Source: Vibrio crassostreae
GTDB taxonomy: Bacteria; Pseudomonadota; Gammaproteobacteria; Enterobacterales; Vibrionaceae
Direction: 5' to 3'
NCBI RefSeq assembly: GCF_024347415.1
Contig: NZ_AP025477.1
Coordinates: 1,488,001-1,552,000 of the forward strand
Length of the DNA stretch: 64,000 bases
Shown here one piece after another: positions 35,420-47,322 of the stretch (position 1 is the stretch's first letter; every line of letters starts with the position of its first letter). The position numbers were made by a program, and so were the translations under genes. Below the pieces are notes generated by a model, which saw only the letters and a list, made by a program, of their open reading frames with translations, did not search any database and was not told the DNA's origin.

Positions 35420-36880
35420 TTAGGCATAAGGGCTGGCGTAGTCGCCAAGTTCAATAAGAATGCTCTTAGTCTGCGTATAATGAAGTAGGGTTTCTGGTCC
35501 ATTTTCACGGCCAATCCCCGAAAGCTTGTAACCACCAACAGGCATTTCTGCCGGTGAGTCGCCCCACGTGTTCACCCAACAAATACCTGCCTGCATTTGA
35601 TGAATAACACGATGCGCACGAGAAAGGTTTTGCGTGAACACACCAGCCGCAAGGCCGTATTTGGTGTCGTTGGCGCGGCGAATCACATCGTCTTCATCCG
35701 TAAACTTCAACACTGACATTACAGGACCGAAGATCTCTTGTTGAACATGAGGCATGTTGTCTTCGCAATCCACAAACACCGTTGGAATAACAAAGTTGCC
35801 GTTTTCGAGACCGTTGTCTGTCACTTGATAGCCGCCCGTCAACAGGGTTGCACCCGACTGCTTAGCTAGCTCAATTGCTTCAAGGACTTTTGACAGGTGT
35901 TCTTTAGAAATCAACGCGCCGATCTGAGTCTCCATGTCCATTGGGTTACCAATGATCAGCTTCTCAGTGCGTGTTTTAAGTTGATCGATGAATGCGTTGT
36001 AGATGTTTTCGTGTACATAAACACGAGTACCGTTGGTGCACACTTCGCCTTGGGTGTAGAAGTTAGCAACCATCGAAGCGGAAACCGCATCATCCAATTT
36101 CGCATCATCAAACACGATCATTGGTGACTTGCCGCCAAGTTCCATGGTGACTGATTTCAGCGTCTTAGCGCTATCTGCCATTACCGCTTTACCGGTACCG
36201 GTTTCGCCCGTGAACGACACTTTCGCGACGTCTGGGTGCGCCGTTAGCATTTGACCAACACGGTAATCGCCCTGAACCACGTTGAACACGCCATCAGGAA
36301 GACCAGCCTCGGTAAAGATCTCTGCAAGCTTGAGCGCTGTGAGCGGCGTTTCTTCTGAAGGTTTGAAAATCATCGCGTTACCCGCAGCCAATGCCGGAGC
36401 CGATTTCCACATCGCGATTTGAATGGGGTAGTTCCATGCGCCAATGCCCGCACAGATGCCTAGCGGTTCGCGGCGAGTGTAGAAGAATTGAGATTCGCTG
36501 AGCGGCTGTTGGTCACCTTGTAGCGTTGGAGCCAAGCCAGCAAAGTATTCAATAACATCAGCGCCAGACGCCACATCCACTTCAATTGCTTCTTGCAGCG
36601 GCTTGCCCGTATCAACAACCTCAAGGTTTGCAAGGTCATCATTTCGAGCTCTAAGTATTTCCACTGCCTTCAACAGAATGCGGCTGCGTTCTACAGCGGT
36701 CATTGCAGACCATACCGCAAATCCGCGCTTCGCAGATTCAATAGCACTGTCGACATCTGCTGAAGATGCTTGGCCTAAAGTCGCGATAGGTTCACCGTTG
36801 GCAGGGTTAATGCTATCAAAGGTTTCACCAGAGGTTGCTTTAACCGCTGCGCCATCGATGTATAACGAGTTCATTTCCAT
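35420..36880 (-). CDS. betB: Betaine aldehyde dehydrogenase
   Basis: 486 residues. ALDH motifs: [13 protein letters not shown] with the base Glu, and [14 protein letters not shown] with the catalytic Cys. [19 protein letters not shown] is typical of BetB. It converts betaine aldehyde to glycine betaine using NAD(P). The first ATG (36880) has no strong ribosome site; the next, at 36874, is an equal candidate. Confidence 0.96.
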   Translation of the reverse strand: MEMNSLYIDGAAVKATSGETFDSINPANGEPIATLGQASSADVDSAIESAKRGFAVWSAMTAVERSRILLKAVEILRARNDDLANLEVVDTGKPLQEAIEVDVASGADVIEYFAGLAPTLQGDQQPLSESQFFYTRREPLGICAGIGAWNYPIQIAMWKSAPALAAGNAMIFKPSEETPLTALKLAEIFTEAGLPDGVFNVVQGDYRVGQMLTAHPDVAKVSFTGETGTGKAVMADSAKTLKSVTMELGGKSPMIVFDDAKLDDAVSASMVANFYTQGEVCTNGTRVYVHENIYNAFIDQLKTRTEKLIIGNPMDMETQIGALISKEHLSKVLEAIELAKQSGATLLTGGYQVTDNGLENGNFVIPTVFVDCEDNMPHVQQEIFGPVMSVLKFTDEDDVIRRANDTKYGLAAGVFTQNLSRAHRVIHQMQAGICWVNTWGDSPAEMPVGGYKLSGIGRENGPETLLHYTQTKSILIELGDYASPYA

Positions 36881-36981
36881 TTGAGATTCTGACTTAATTA
36901 TTGTTATTAGACTCTACTGGTCTATATGTGAGTATTGGGTGTAAATAGTAGTCGTTCTAGGTCTAGCGCTGCCACTGCGAT

Positions 36982-37584
36982 CTATTTGCTGTGACACGAG
37001 TAGAACGTAAGTTGTTTATCTAGATAATCATTGATGATAGCTCGCGCCTTTTGAGCATCGATACCATCTGGGTTTAGTGTGCCTCTCAGCCACAAACCAT
37101 CAATCAGAGACGCAATCCCGTGAGCAACGAGATCCGCTTGTTCATGATTCAAAATACCTTTCAACTCAAGACGTAAGTGTGAAATCAAACGTTTTTCATT
37201 CACACGCTGCAGTCTTTTCAGCTGCTCGTCATGCATTGAATATGACCAAAATGCCAACCACGCCTTCGCGACCTTATTTTCTGCTTGGTAACCTTCGAAG
37301 TTACCATCGATGATTGCGTTAATTCTCTGTTGGTGAGCATCAACAGGAAGCGCTTTTAGTGAAGTCGTGATGGTGTTGGAGAGTTGGCGAAGGATTTCAC
37401 GCATGGTCTCTTCGAGCAGGCCGTGCTTACCACCAAAATAGTGATTAATGATGCCGGTAGAGACTCCCGCTTCTTTGCTGATCAACGCAATACTCGCAGC
37501 ATGCAAACCGACTCGATCAATCACCGTCATGGTCGCTTGAACAAGCTGTGGTTTACGTATGTCAGGCATCCCAACCTTCGGCAT
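36982..37584 (-). CDS. betI: Choline-responsive repressor BetI (TetR family)
   Basis: 200 residues. It starts [19 protein letters not shown], a BetI hallmark. The HTH contains [21 protein letters not shown], and the C-terminal domain ends with [15 protein letters not shown], also typical. It represses the bet operon when choline is absent. It is the first gene of betIBA-proXWV and has a palindromic operator just upstream. Confidence 0.95.
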   Translation of the reverse strand: MPKVGMPDIRKPQLVQATMTVIDRVGLHAASIALISKEAGVSTGIINHYFGGKHGLLEETMREILRQLSNTITTSLKALPVDAHQQRINAIIDGNFEGYQAENKVAKAWLAFWSYSMHDEQLKRLQRVNEKRLISHLRLELKGILNHEQADLVAHGIASLIDGLWLRGTLNPDGIDAQKARAIINDYLDKQLTFYSCHSK

Positions 37585-37605
37585 TTCTTAATCCTTTTAT
37601 TTTTT

Positions 37606-37619
37606 ATTGAACGTTCAGT
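37606..37619. promoter_or_regulatory. BetI operator-like palindrome
   Basis: ATTGAACGTTCAGT is palindromic around GAACGTTC and lies 22 bases before the betI start. Its form agrees with the BetI motif as I know it. Confidence 0.7.
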
Positions 37620-37794
37620 TAAATATAAAATGACAGAAATTTAGTTAGGGTTCAAATGATTATTTAAAACAAACTCGTAACAATACAGCATTCAAAAGCA
37701 AAAAAATCATTATAAAACAATAAATTAAATATCATTTAGAGCACTAACGAAAAGAATTAAAGATTTGAGGTGTGATAGTTAATGGTCAAATGTT

Positions 37795-37977
37795 TTTACT
37801 CAATAAGAACAAAACTTAACCACTTATCTTCTGGGCCGAAATGGGTGATATGCAAAGAATAGGCATCGTTATTTGTGGTTAAGAAGGGAGAAGCGATGGC
37901 GTAATTGATCGAGAGCAAGAATGAAAATCAGATACGACGAGAGCACCTTTATCAAGTTAGGTGCTCTCATTTTTTTA
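37795..37977 (+). ncRNA. Candidate small RNA divergent from betI
   Basis: A perfect plus-strand terminator (37939-37977) has no gene ahead of it for over 1 kb on that strand. Upstream, CTTAACCAC (37815-37823) is the exact reverse complement of GTGGTTAAG (37875-37883), so the transcript could fold as a long stem followed by the terminator. No convincing promoter was found and the 5' end given is approximate. A 24-codon frame from 37921 overlaps the terminator and is probably not coding. Confidence 0.35.
37939..37977 (+). terminator. Orphan rho-independent terminator (plus strand)
   Basis: GAGAGCACCT (37939-37948) pairs with AGGTGCTCTC (37959-37968) around a 10-base loop and is followed by ATTTTTTTA. 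Read on the minus strand it has no T-run behind it. Confidence 0.85.
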
Positions 37978-38014
37978 TCACCAATATCGAGTTAATAAAG
38001 CGTGGTTAGTTCAA

Positions 38015-38521
38015 CTAAAAAGCTAAGTGGTAACTATTGCTCGACTGATCCAGTGAAATCACCCAACTTTGCTCTTTCTCACTGCTGCTCATTGGCACCC
38101 AACGGGCATAGATCTGCTCCCAGTTACCATTGATTTCCAGCTCTACGACATCGGTGTGTGTTGGATAAACGGTTGTGATTCGAGAAGTAGGCTCCGCAAC
38201 AACATCACCATTACTCATCACAAATGCCGACTCGGAATACAAATGCAGCGCTCCCGAAGTCGTTCCCGTGTAATCCATCGACAAGCTGATCTTCTCCCCA
38301 ATATCAAATGAGAAACCGACAGGCGCCACGATATCAGACGTACTGATCGCTGCTGGCTGGATTACTAACGCAGGCAATTGAGCGGGCGTCGGTGTTGGTG
38401 TCGCAGCTGGAGTCTGCGCAGGTGATGCACTGGTGTTACCACCGCCACCTCCTCCACCGCCACAAGCACTTATTATGAGAGAGAAGGATGTCATGGTAAT
38501 TAATTTGCTTATCTTATTCAT
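38015..38521 (-). CDS. Small lipoprotein, unknown function
   Basis: 168 residues. A lipoprotein signal (LIISAC, Cys20) is followed by a poly-Gly run and a Thr/Pro-rich linker (to about residue 55), then a beta-rich domain (about 60-168). The Gly/Pro-rich linker suggests a surface-tethered domain. The stop region of the LruC-domain gene provides its ribosome site (AGGAGA), so the two are one unit. I do not recognise the C-terminal domain. Confidence 0.72.
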   Translation of the reverse strand: MNKISKLITMTSFSLIISACGGGGGGGGNTSASPAQTPAATPTPTPAQLPALVIQPAAISTSDIVAPVGFSFDIGEKISLSMDYTGTTSGALHLYSESAFVMSNGDVVAEPTSRITTVYPTHTDVVELEINGNWEQIYARWVPMSSSEKEQSWVISLDQSSNSYHLAF

Positions 38522-38530
38522 GGTGCTCTC

Positions 38531-40212
38531 CTACTCATCCGTAGCTGATATAACTTTGTTCGTGGTCGATGCTTTGTACCATTCACCATCGGTTTCACCG
38601 CTGCTGGTTACCCATGTAGGGAATGACGTATACGCATCACTGATATCAACCAGTTCTACAGGGTGATCCCATTCGTCTCGAATGTTGATGACCCACGCAT
38701 ATTATTACTGGTTTTGAACGACTCAGAGCCTGAAGAGCTGTCATCATGACTATTTAACAAGGCGTTATTCATATCACTGGTACCTGTAAACTCTTTTAAG
38801 TGAGTTTGCCACGTCATACCCGGAGGGGTCGCGACGAAGTCACCGTGATAAGTACCATCAGCCCCAAAGATAAATGAGTCATAAGGTGGGTACCCTATGT
38901 CATCACGTGATACTGCTGTAGTAAATTCCACGTACAGTTGGTAGTTAAGTACGTCAGCGTTTTGTACCCCAGAACATGCACTTTGGGTTCGGTAGAAAAC
39001 ACAGCTTTCCGATAGTTCACCAATATTCTCTAGGTCTACTCTCAAATCCTCAGAGACCATCAATATCGTTTCACTATCACCTGCTTGCAAAATCGTATGA
39101 CCGACGGCAACACCGTTACGAGTTAATGTTGTCGACGCTACGTTAGCAGGTAAAACGTTAGGTAGCTTCACAGCATAACCATTTGAGTAGCCCGCTCCCA
39201 TTGCTTGAAGGGTGTAATCTACGGTCAAGTTCTTGAGTTCTCGTTGACCATTAAGCTGCTCTGTCACTTTGTAGCGCCACACCACGTCATTGAAGTCGTA
39301 GTCACCTTTCAATGGCCAATTATCTTCGAATGCGATCGTTGCGTAGCTGTTCGAGCTCGGGTACACCGTTGTTACGGTCACATCTTCATTATTCTCTTGA
39401 ACAAGCACTTCATATTTGGAATCTGTCGTGCCATCTTCATTAACCCCATCAACGGCGGTAAATGGCGTCACTTCGACCGTGAAAATCAGATCATTAAAGT
39501 CGTTGTCTCCAGTTGGACGATAAATATCCTCAAAGCCAAGTACCAAAAACTCATTCTCTGTATCTAGAAAGGCAACATTGTGTCTTCTATTTTCAGCTGA
39601 CGCCTCAGGGTTAAGTAATGGATAGCTGTAGAAAGGTGTGCCCCAGCCACCAAGCCACGGGATGTTGTTATAAGATCCTTCCCAGCCCCAACCATTCGAG
39701 ATGATAAAAAAGGCTAATGTTTGACCTGCCGTAAGTTGGACACTGAGATCAATAGAGTCCCCTTCTTGCATTTCCCCAACATCAGCAACCGACGTATTAG
39801 GAAACACCACGACATGTGCGTTGATATCGTCTTTAGTTGCTGGAGGGTTATCAGTATCAAAAACGAAGTAGCCAAGGGTGTTGCGGTAACCCGCCCCTTC
39901 GTTCAGGAAAGTGATTGTGGCTGTGGCGTACTCTGCACCGTCCAACTCATCATCAATATCAATACTCGAATAACGCTCAGGTGCAATAAAGGCACTGTTG
40001 ACGGTAGTGCCTTCTGGCAACATCGAATAGACGTTAGTTAAAACATCTTGAGGAAGTGACCCCGCGATCGAATAAGTATTATTGGGTTTACCTTTTGCAG
40101 AATAGTTAGAAGCATCCGAGCCTGATTCAAATGTAAGGTCTGCGGTTGTCAACGCCATCGCGACACATGGCACCAAGCAACTCGGCAATATGACTGAATT
40201 CCAATTTCTCAT
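38531..40212 (-). pseudogene. LruC-domain exported protein, disrupted by a C-terminal frameshift
   Basis: The open frame (518 residues, signal peptide about 1-21) stops at 38656 with an unrelated tail. In the next frame the sequence continues as WVINIRDEWDHPVELVDISD and onward through TSFPTWVTSSGETDGEWY to a TAG at 38531, a typical LruC-domain ending. The switch lies at 38699-38708, where one base seems missing in AGTAATAATATG. Two Asp-rich blocks, GDNDFNDLIF and GDYDFNDVVWRYKV, mark the DUF4114/LruC regions. The protein would be secreted or surface-bound. Only the last 50 or so residues are affected, so this could be a recent mutation or a sequence error. Confidence 0.82.
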
Positions 40213-40361
40213 TCTGTTCCCTCTTTCACTAGCCTTAAACGTGTAAAGAGATATAGAGCAAAGATAGTGCCGGGAATTAATCTTTTATTTAACAATAATT
40301 TAGATATAAAGACTTCGTTATTCTCATTTTGAGAATGAAGTTGAAGTGAAAAAGAAAACAC

Positions 40362-40395
40362 AAAAAAAGTTGATAATGACGGAGTCACTATCAAC
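40362..40395 (-). terminator. Terminator after the 40.4-41.5 kb lipoprotein gene
   Basis: On the minus strand GTTGATAGTGAC and GTCATTATCAAC pair around TCC and are followed by seven T. Confidence 0.82.
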
Positions 40396-40436
40396 CTTGC
40401 TAAGAGTTAGAACTATCGAGAACTATGCTTTAGAAC

Positions 40437-41546
40437 TTACTCAATACGTGTAATGAAGCCGTATTTATCTGAGTCGGCCTTTGTCACCCAGTGTTCACCA
40501 GAAGCCGGAGCAGAATCTAAAGTGAAGATATAAAAATCGATTCCTTTGTCTCCCATCACCTTTTTAAAGTAGGTCGCTTGTTTACGATGACTCTCGTTGG
40601 TGTACGGGAATTCTTTGGCCGTTTTATCCCCCTCGGCCCAACTATGGACACCCACCTGCTTATTCAGCTCAATAGCCTTGGTGGTATCAGCGCGTTGCAA
40701 AACTCGTGGATTACCTGCAGCAAACAAGTCCGTGCCGCCAGAGAACACCGAACCCGTAGGCGTTACGATCGTCGTCATCTTGTTATTGTGGATCATGCGA
40801 CCGGTGTACATATTGATATCATCGTCGGCACTTCCACCAATATGGTTGGTAAACTTCAACGTCATCTCACTGCCTTGATACAATTTCACGATATCAAAAA
40901 GCTGAGAATAGGTTGATGCGCCTAGAGTGGAAGTAATACGATCAACAGCCCCAGTCTCGTGGAGCACATCGCGGTAAAAGGCATTGAAAGCAAATAAAGT
41001 GGTGATGGTGACCTTATTACCATTTTTGGTGTTACTCAGAATCGTCGAACCCAAGCTCGTCACGTATTGCGACAACTCATTTTGGTACTCAAGCTCAACT
41101 GCTTTTGCACTGTTCGCTGTTGTTTGAATTAACGTGGTCTCATTAGAAACAGAGCGGAGCGGGGCGCCGCAATCAAACACGTCCAAACCCTTGCTCTCTG
41201 TGTAGATACCGCAGCTATCAAACCCTGCATCAGGAAAATACAGATCAACACTTTGACCTAAACGGCTCGCAAGCCTTACTACTTTTTGCTTATCACTAAT
41301 ATCTTCAGCAAATTGAATTTGGTCATACTGCACTCCGTCATAGGTCAGTTTCATTGACTCTTGAAGCTCTTCTCGTTCTTGATACAACTTGCCTAATTTC
41401 ACTGACGAAAATACGTAATCCGCCTTAGGTTTCACTTGTGCTTTAGTCGCTGCGTTACCAGAACTTGAACCTGAGTTAGAACTTGAATTACACCCAGCTA
41501 AAATAATCAAAGGCAGTGCCAGTAACGTTTTTCTATACTTATTCAT
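40437..41546 (-). CDS. Lipoprotein with a ClpP-like C-terminal domain (tentative)
   Basis: 369 residues. The lipobox is LAGC (Cys19), followed by a Ser/Asn/Gly linker. The C-terminal half resembles periplasmic ClpP/crotonase-fold serine hydrolases: an IGGS segment followed by a helix, then VFSGGTDLFAAGNPRVL with a possible nucleophile Ser, and QVGVHSW with a possible catalytic His, at the spacing seen in such proteins. Two Cys near residues 112-126 (SCGIYTES, FDCGA) may form a disulfide. The activity is unproven. It is followed by its own terminator and is divergent from the response regulator gene. Confidence 0.6.
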   Translation of the reverse strand: MNKYRKTLLALPLIILAGCNSSSNSGSSSGNAATKAQVKPKADYVFSSVKLGKLYQEREELQESMKLTYDGVQYDQIQFAEDISDKQKVVRLASRLGQSVDLYFPDAGFDSCGIYTESKGLDVFDCGAPLRSVSNETTLIQTTANSAKAVELEYQNELSQYVTSLGSTILSNTKNGNKVTITTLFAFNAFYRDVLHETGAVDRITSTLGASTYSQLFDIVKLYQGSEMTLKFTNHIGGSADDDINMYTGRMIHNNKMTTIVTPTGSVFSGGTDLFAAGNPRVLQRADTTKAIELNKQVGVHSWAEGDKTAKEFPYTNESHRKQATYFKKVMGDKGIDFYIFTLDSAPASGEHWVTKADSDKYGFITRIE

Positions 41547-41824
41547 GCGTCATTCCCAAAGTGTTTAATGAGAAAATTCTATTGTTTAGCGCTTAATTTA
41601 TCTGTCGTAAGAATGTATGAGAATGTCGAGCCTATTTGAACAATGTTTTTTATTTTCCTATAAATGCCAATTCATCATTGAACTAACTTATAAAGTGTTT
41701 AATCATTTGCATTAGGTATTTTACGTAAGGCCTGTAAATTGGGTGTACCACAATTACTAGCTACTCAAAAAGACTCCCTCACGTAATCTCGATAAATGAA
41801 ACGCACGATAAGGCTGATAATGGA

Positions 41825-42529
41825 ATGACAAAACCTAAAATGATCATCGTAGAAGACGATTTGAAACTTCAGCGAATGCTAAAGGATTACTTTGTTACGC
41901 AGGACTTTGAAGTCTCCACACTAGATGATGGCAGTGACGCCGTGCAAACCATTCTTGCCGCACAGCCTGATATCGTACTGCTGGATTTGATGCTTCCTGT
42001 AACTGATGGACTTACAATCTGCCGACAGACGCGTACGCACTATAAAGGTAAAATCTTGATGCTCACCGCTAGCGATGATGATTTCGACCACGTTGCTGGT
42101 TTAGAGACAGGGGCTGATGACTATGTCACTAAGCCAATCAAACCAAGAGTTCTGCTGGCAAGGGTTCGTTCGCTGTTACGCCGCCAAGACACCAGTACCG
42201 CTTCAGTCGATGACTCAGACACCCTTCAGTTTGATCAACTCGTTCTGAAAAACACTTATAAGAAGTGTGAGCTTTCAGGTGCGGTTTTATCACTCACTGA
42301 CAGCGAGTTTGACCTACTTTGGCTATTGGCGAGTAACCCTGACACACCGCTATCGCGTGACTACTTGACGCAAACATTGCGCGGTATTGAGTATGATGGC
42401 ATTGATCGAACTATTGATAACAAGGTTGTACGTCTAAGGAAGATTTTGGGCGACGACCACACACCAGCAGAGAAAATTCAGACCATTCGCGGTAAGGGCT
42501 ACTTGTTTGTTTCAACCGCCTGGCATTAA
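41825..42529 (+). CDS. OmpR-family response regulator, RstA-like
   Basis: 234 residues. Receiver domain (about 5-118) with the acidic pair in VEDD, phospho-acceptor Asp in LLDLMLP, and Lys in YVTKPIK. The C-terminal winged helix (about 135-232) shows SLTDSEFDLLWLLASNP and TIRGKGYLF. The resemblance to RstA (blocks DIVLLDLMLP, DGLTICR) is good. The kinase gene starts 37 bases downstream. Confidence 0.88.
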   Translation: MTKPKMIIVEDDLKLQRMLKDYFVTQDFEVSTLDDGSDAVQTILAAQPDIVLLDLMLPVTDGLTICRQTRTHYKGKILMLTASDDDFDHVAGLETGADDYVTKPIKPRVLLARVRSLLRRQDTSTASVDDSDTLQFDQLVLKNTYKKCELSGAVLSLTDSEFDLLWLLASNPDTPLSRDYLTQTLRGIEYDGIDRTIDNKVVRLRKILGDDHTPAEKIQTIRGKGYLFVSTAWH

Positions 42530-42565
42530 CTTCGCTCACTACGAGCGTAATGAAAGAGAACGATT

Positions 42566-43885
42566 ATGCGACGTATCTTTTTGGAGTCCTTAATAGGGCT
42601 GTTAGTTTGTTTTATGGCAGGCATTATCGCCTATGAAATCTGTGTCTATCAGCTCAATACTGACTACGAATATGTTCTGCAAGATTATGAAGCCACAGCC
42701 CACCAGCAACTCATAGAGAACATCGCAAAAAATCAGGGGCTTGAGGCGGCTCAACAAGCCATGAATCAGTTTGTTGAAACCACTCGAAATAAACTGATTA
42801 CGTTCAATCCAAAAGATGAAATACCAAGCCCTGTCTCAGAGTTCTTCTCGACCAACCCAAATACCTTTATCTTTCACGATGATGAGCGTGACCTTTGGTT
42901 TCGCTTAGCAAGCAGTGACAATACCTATCATTACCTACCCAACAGTGAAGCGTTCGTTAGGCAAAAAATAGAATTAGAAGATGACCTCATTTGGTTGTTC
43001 TTCCTAGCAAGCTTTATCCTGTATGGCGTATGCCACCTATTTATCATCTTCCGCCGAGTTAAAAAGCTTGAATCGGCGACGCTCGCCTTTGCAGAAGGCG
43101 ATCTCTCATCGCGAGCCGAGACCTCAAGCGGCATTGCAATCGGCTCACTCAATAAGTCTTTCAACCTAATGGCAGACCGTATTCACCGACTGATTGAAAG
43201 TAATCGCTCACTCACCAATGCAGTCGCCCATGAGCTGCGCACGCCGATATTCCGTATCCAATGGCAAGCTGAAATGCTGAAAGACACACCGCTCAACGAA
43301 TCTCAGCAAGAGACTGTAGAGAGTATTGTGGAAGATACGGAAGAGATGGAGAAGATGGTCGACGAGCTATTGTGTTACGCCAAGCTGGATAGCTGCGACC
43401 TCGAAAATTTGCAGCAGCCTGTCGAGATAAATGACTTTCTCGATAACGCGATGACACGCTGGAACAAGGACACAGAGCTCGACATCAACCTATCACTGCC
43501 AGAGCAACCATACGAGATTCTTGCGGATGAAATACTGCTGAACCGCGCTCTAGATAACCTCGTACGCAACGCCATGAAATTCGCACGCTCTCAAGTGTTA
43601 ATTGAAGCCAGCGCACATCAAGAACAACTGCAGATAGCTGTACATGATGATGGTGATGGTGTGACTCAAGAACATCAGGCTCGCTTGTTTGAACCATTTT
43701 ACGTTGGCGATAAAGCGCGTAACAAAGCCAAGAGTGGCCATGGTTTAGGGTTGTCTATCGTCGAGAAGATCTGCGCTCAACACAACGCAACCGTGGAGGT
43801 AGGTCAAAGCCAAACCTTAAAGGGTGCGGTATTCACCATAACCATTCAGCTATGTAATGGTTCGACTGACAAACCCATACAGTAA
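42566..43885 (+). CDS. Sensor histidine kinase, RstB-like
   Basis: 439 residues. Two membrane segments (about 7-28 and 145-167) flank a periplasmic sensor domain of roughly 115 residues. HAMP follows, then the H-box AVAHELRTPIFRIQWQ, the N-box LDNLVRNAMKFA and the G-boxes HDDGDGV and GHGLGLSIV. The pattern matches RstB, which in enterics responds to acid, Mg2+ and related stress through PhoPQ. The signal here is unknown. Confidence 0.88.
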   Translation: MRRIFLESLIGLLVCFMAGIIAYEICVYQLNTDYEYVLQDYEATAHQQLIENIAKNQGLEAAQQAMNQFVETTRNKLITFNPKDEIPSPVSEFFSTNPNTFIFHDDERDLWFRLASSDNTYHYLPNSEAFVRQKIELEDDLIWLFFLASFILYGVCHLFIIFRRVKKLESATLAFAEGDLSSRAETSSGIAIGSLNKSFNLMADRIHRLIESNRSLTNAVAHELRTPIFRIQWQAEMLKDTPLNESQQETVESIVEDTEEMEKMVDELLCYAKLDSCDLENLQQPVEINDFLDNAMTRWNKDTELDINLSLPEQPYEILADEILLNRALDNLVRNAMKFARSQVLIEASAHQEQLQIAVHDDGDGVTQEHQARLFEPFYVGDKARNKAKSGHGLGLSIVEKICAQHNATVEVGQSQTLKGAVFTITIQLCNGSTDKPIQ

Positions 43886-43984
43886 CTACGAAACACCTCT
43901 GGAATAATGTTCAACATCGGTCGGGAGATACTGTCTCCCATGAACCTATTGAATCTAAACTCCAATCATTCTTAAGGTGTGTTC

Positions 43985-44260
43985 ATGAAAAAGTTATTAG
44001 TTATTTTGGGTATTGTCTCTCTTGCAGGCTGTTCAGGTATTAGCCACAACGATGAAGTTTACACAGCGCACGCTGAGAGCTTTAACATTGTCGGTTTCCA
44101 AGTTCCAGGTAATACTCAAGACCGCGCAATGGAATTAGTGCCTGAAGGTGCAACTGTTGATACGATTCGCTCAACAAACTCTGATACGAGCTCTGTTCTG
44201 GGTATCATCAACCGTATTATCGGTATCGACTACGTTCAAGTTGGCGGTAAAAAGCAGTAA
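43985..44260 (+). CDS. Small lipoprotein downstream of the RstAB-like system
   Basis: 91 residues from the ATG at 43985 (AAGG 7 bases before it; a GTG at 43979 is less likely). Lipobox LAGC, followed by a short soluble domain containing VPEGATVDTIRSTNSD and GIINRIIGIDYVQVGG. It resembles small TRL-like lipoproteins whose function is unknown. The proximity to the two-component genes suggests it is a target or sensor accessory. Confidence 0.75.
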   Translation: MKKLLVILGIVSLAGCSGISHNDEVYTAHAESFNIVGFQVPGNTQDRAMELVPEGATVDTIRSTNSDTSSVLGIINRIIGIDYVQVGGKKQ

Positions 44261-44340
44261 TTAGCTTTAGTTACAAACCATAGTTAAGTGTCTTCGTTAC
44301 GTACCTTTAATCAGTAGCCTGTACAAACTAAGTTAATCTA

Positions 44341-44368
44341 AGCCAGTGACCCGTCGCTGGCTTTTTTC
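44341..44368 (+). terminator. Terminator after the small lipoprotein gene
   Basis: AGCCAG and CTGGCT pair around a 10-base loop that can pair further, followed by TTTTTT. Confidence 0.8.
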
Positions 44369-47179
<2,811 letters not shown>

Positions 47180-47194
47180 TCAATAGCAAATTCA

Positions 47195-47216
47195 GGGCTC
47201 CGAAAGGAGCCCTTTT
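47195..47216 (+). terminator. Terminator after the M4 protease gene
   Basis: GGGCTCC and GGAGCCC pair around GAAA, a stable tetraloop, and are followed by TTTT. Confidence 0.87.
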
Positions 47217-47322
47217 CGCGGTTATCTGTTCAGAAAATGAAACATCTACACAAAAACATCCACGTGTTACACAAAAATCACCCCCATCAACATAACAATA
47301 CTCACCATAAAAAGGACGACAA

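Noticed and set aside
37921..37995. 24-codon plus-strand frame over the orphan terminator
   Set aside because: The hairpin and T-run explain the sequence better and no good ribosome site precedes it.
39205..39567. 120-codon frame antisense to the LruC-domain gene
   Set aside because: Shadow of a gene with clear domain structure; no independent support. The same holds for other antisense frames near 4880, 26588, 30964 and 55257.
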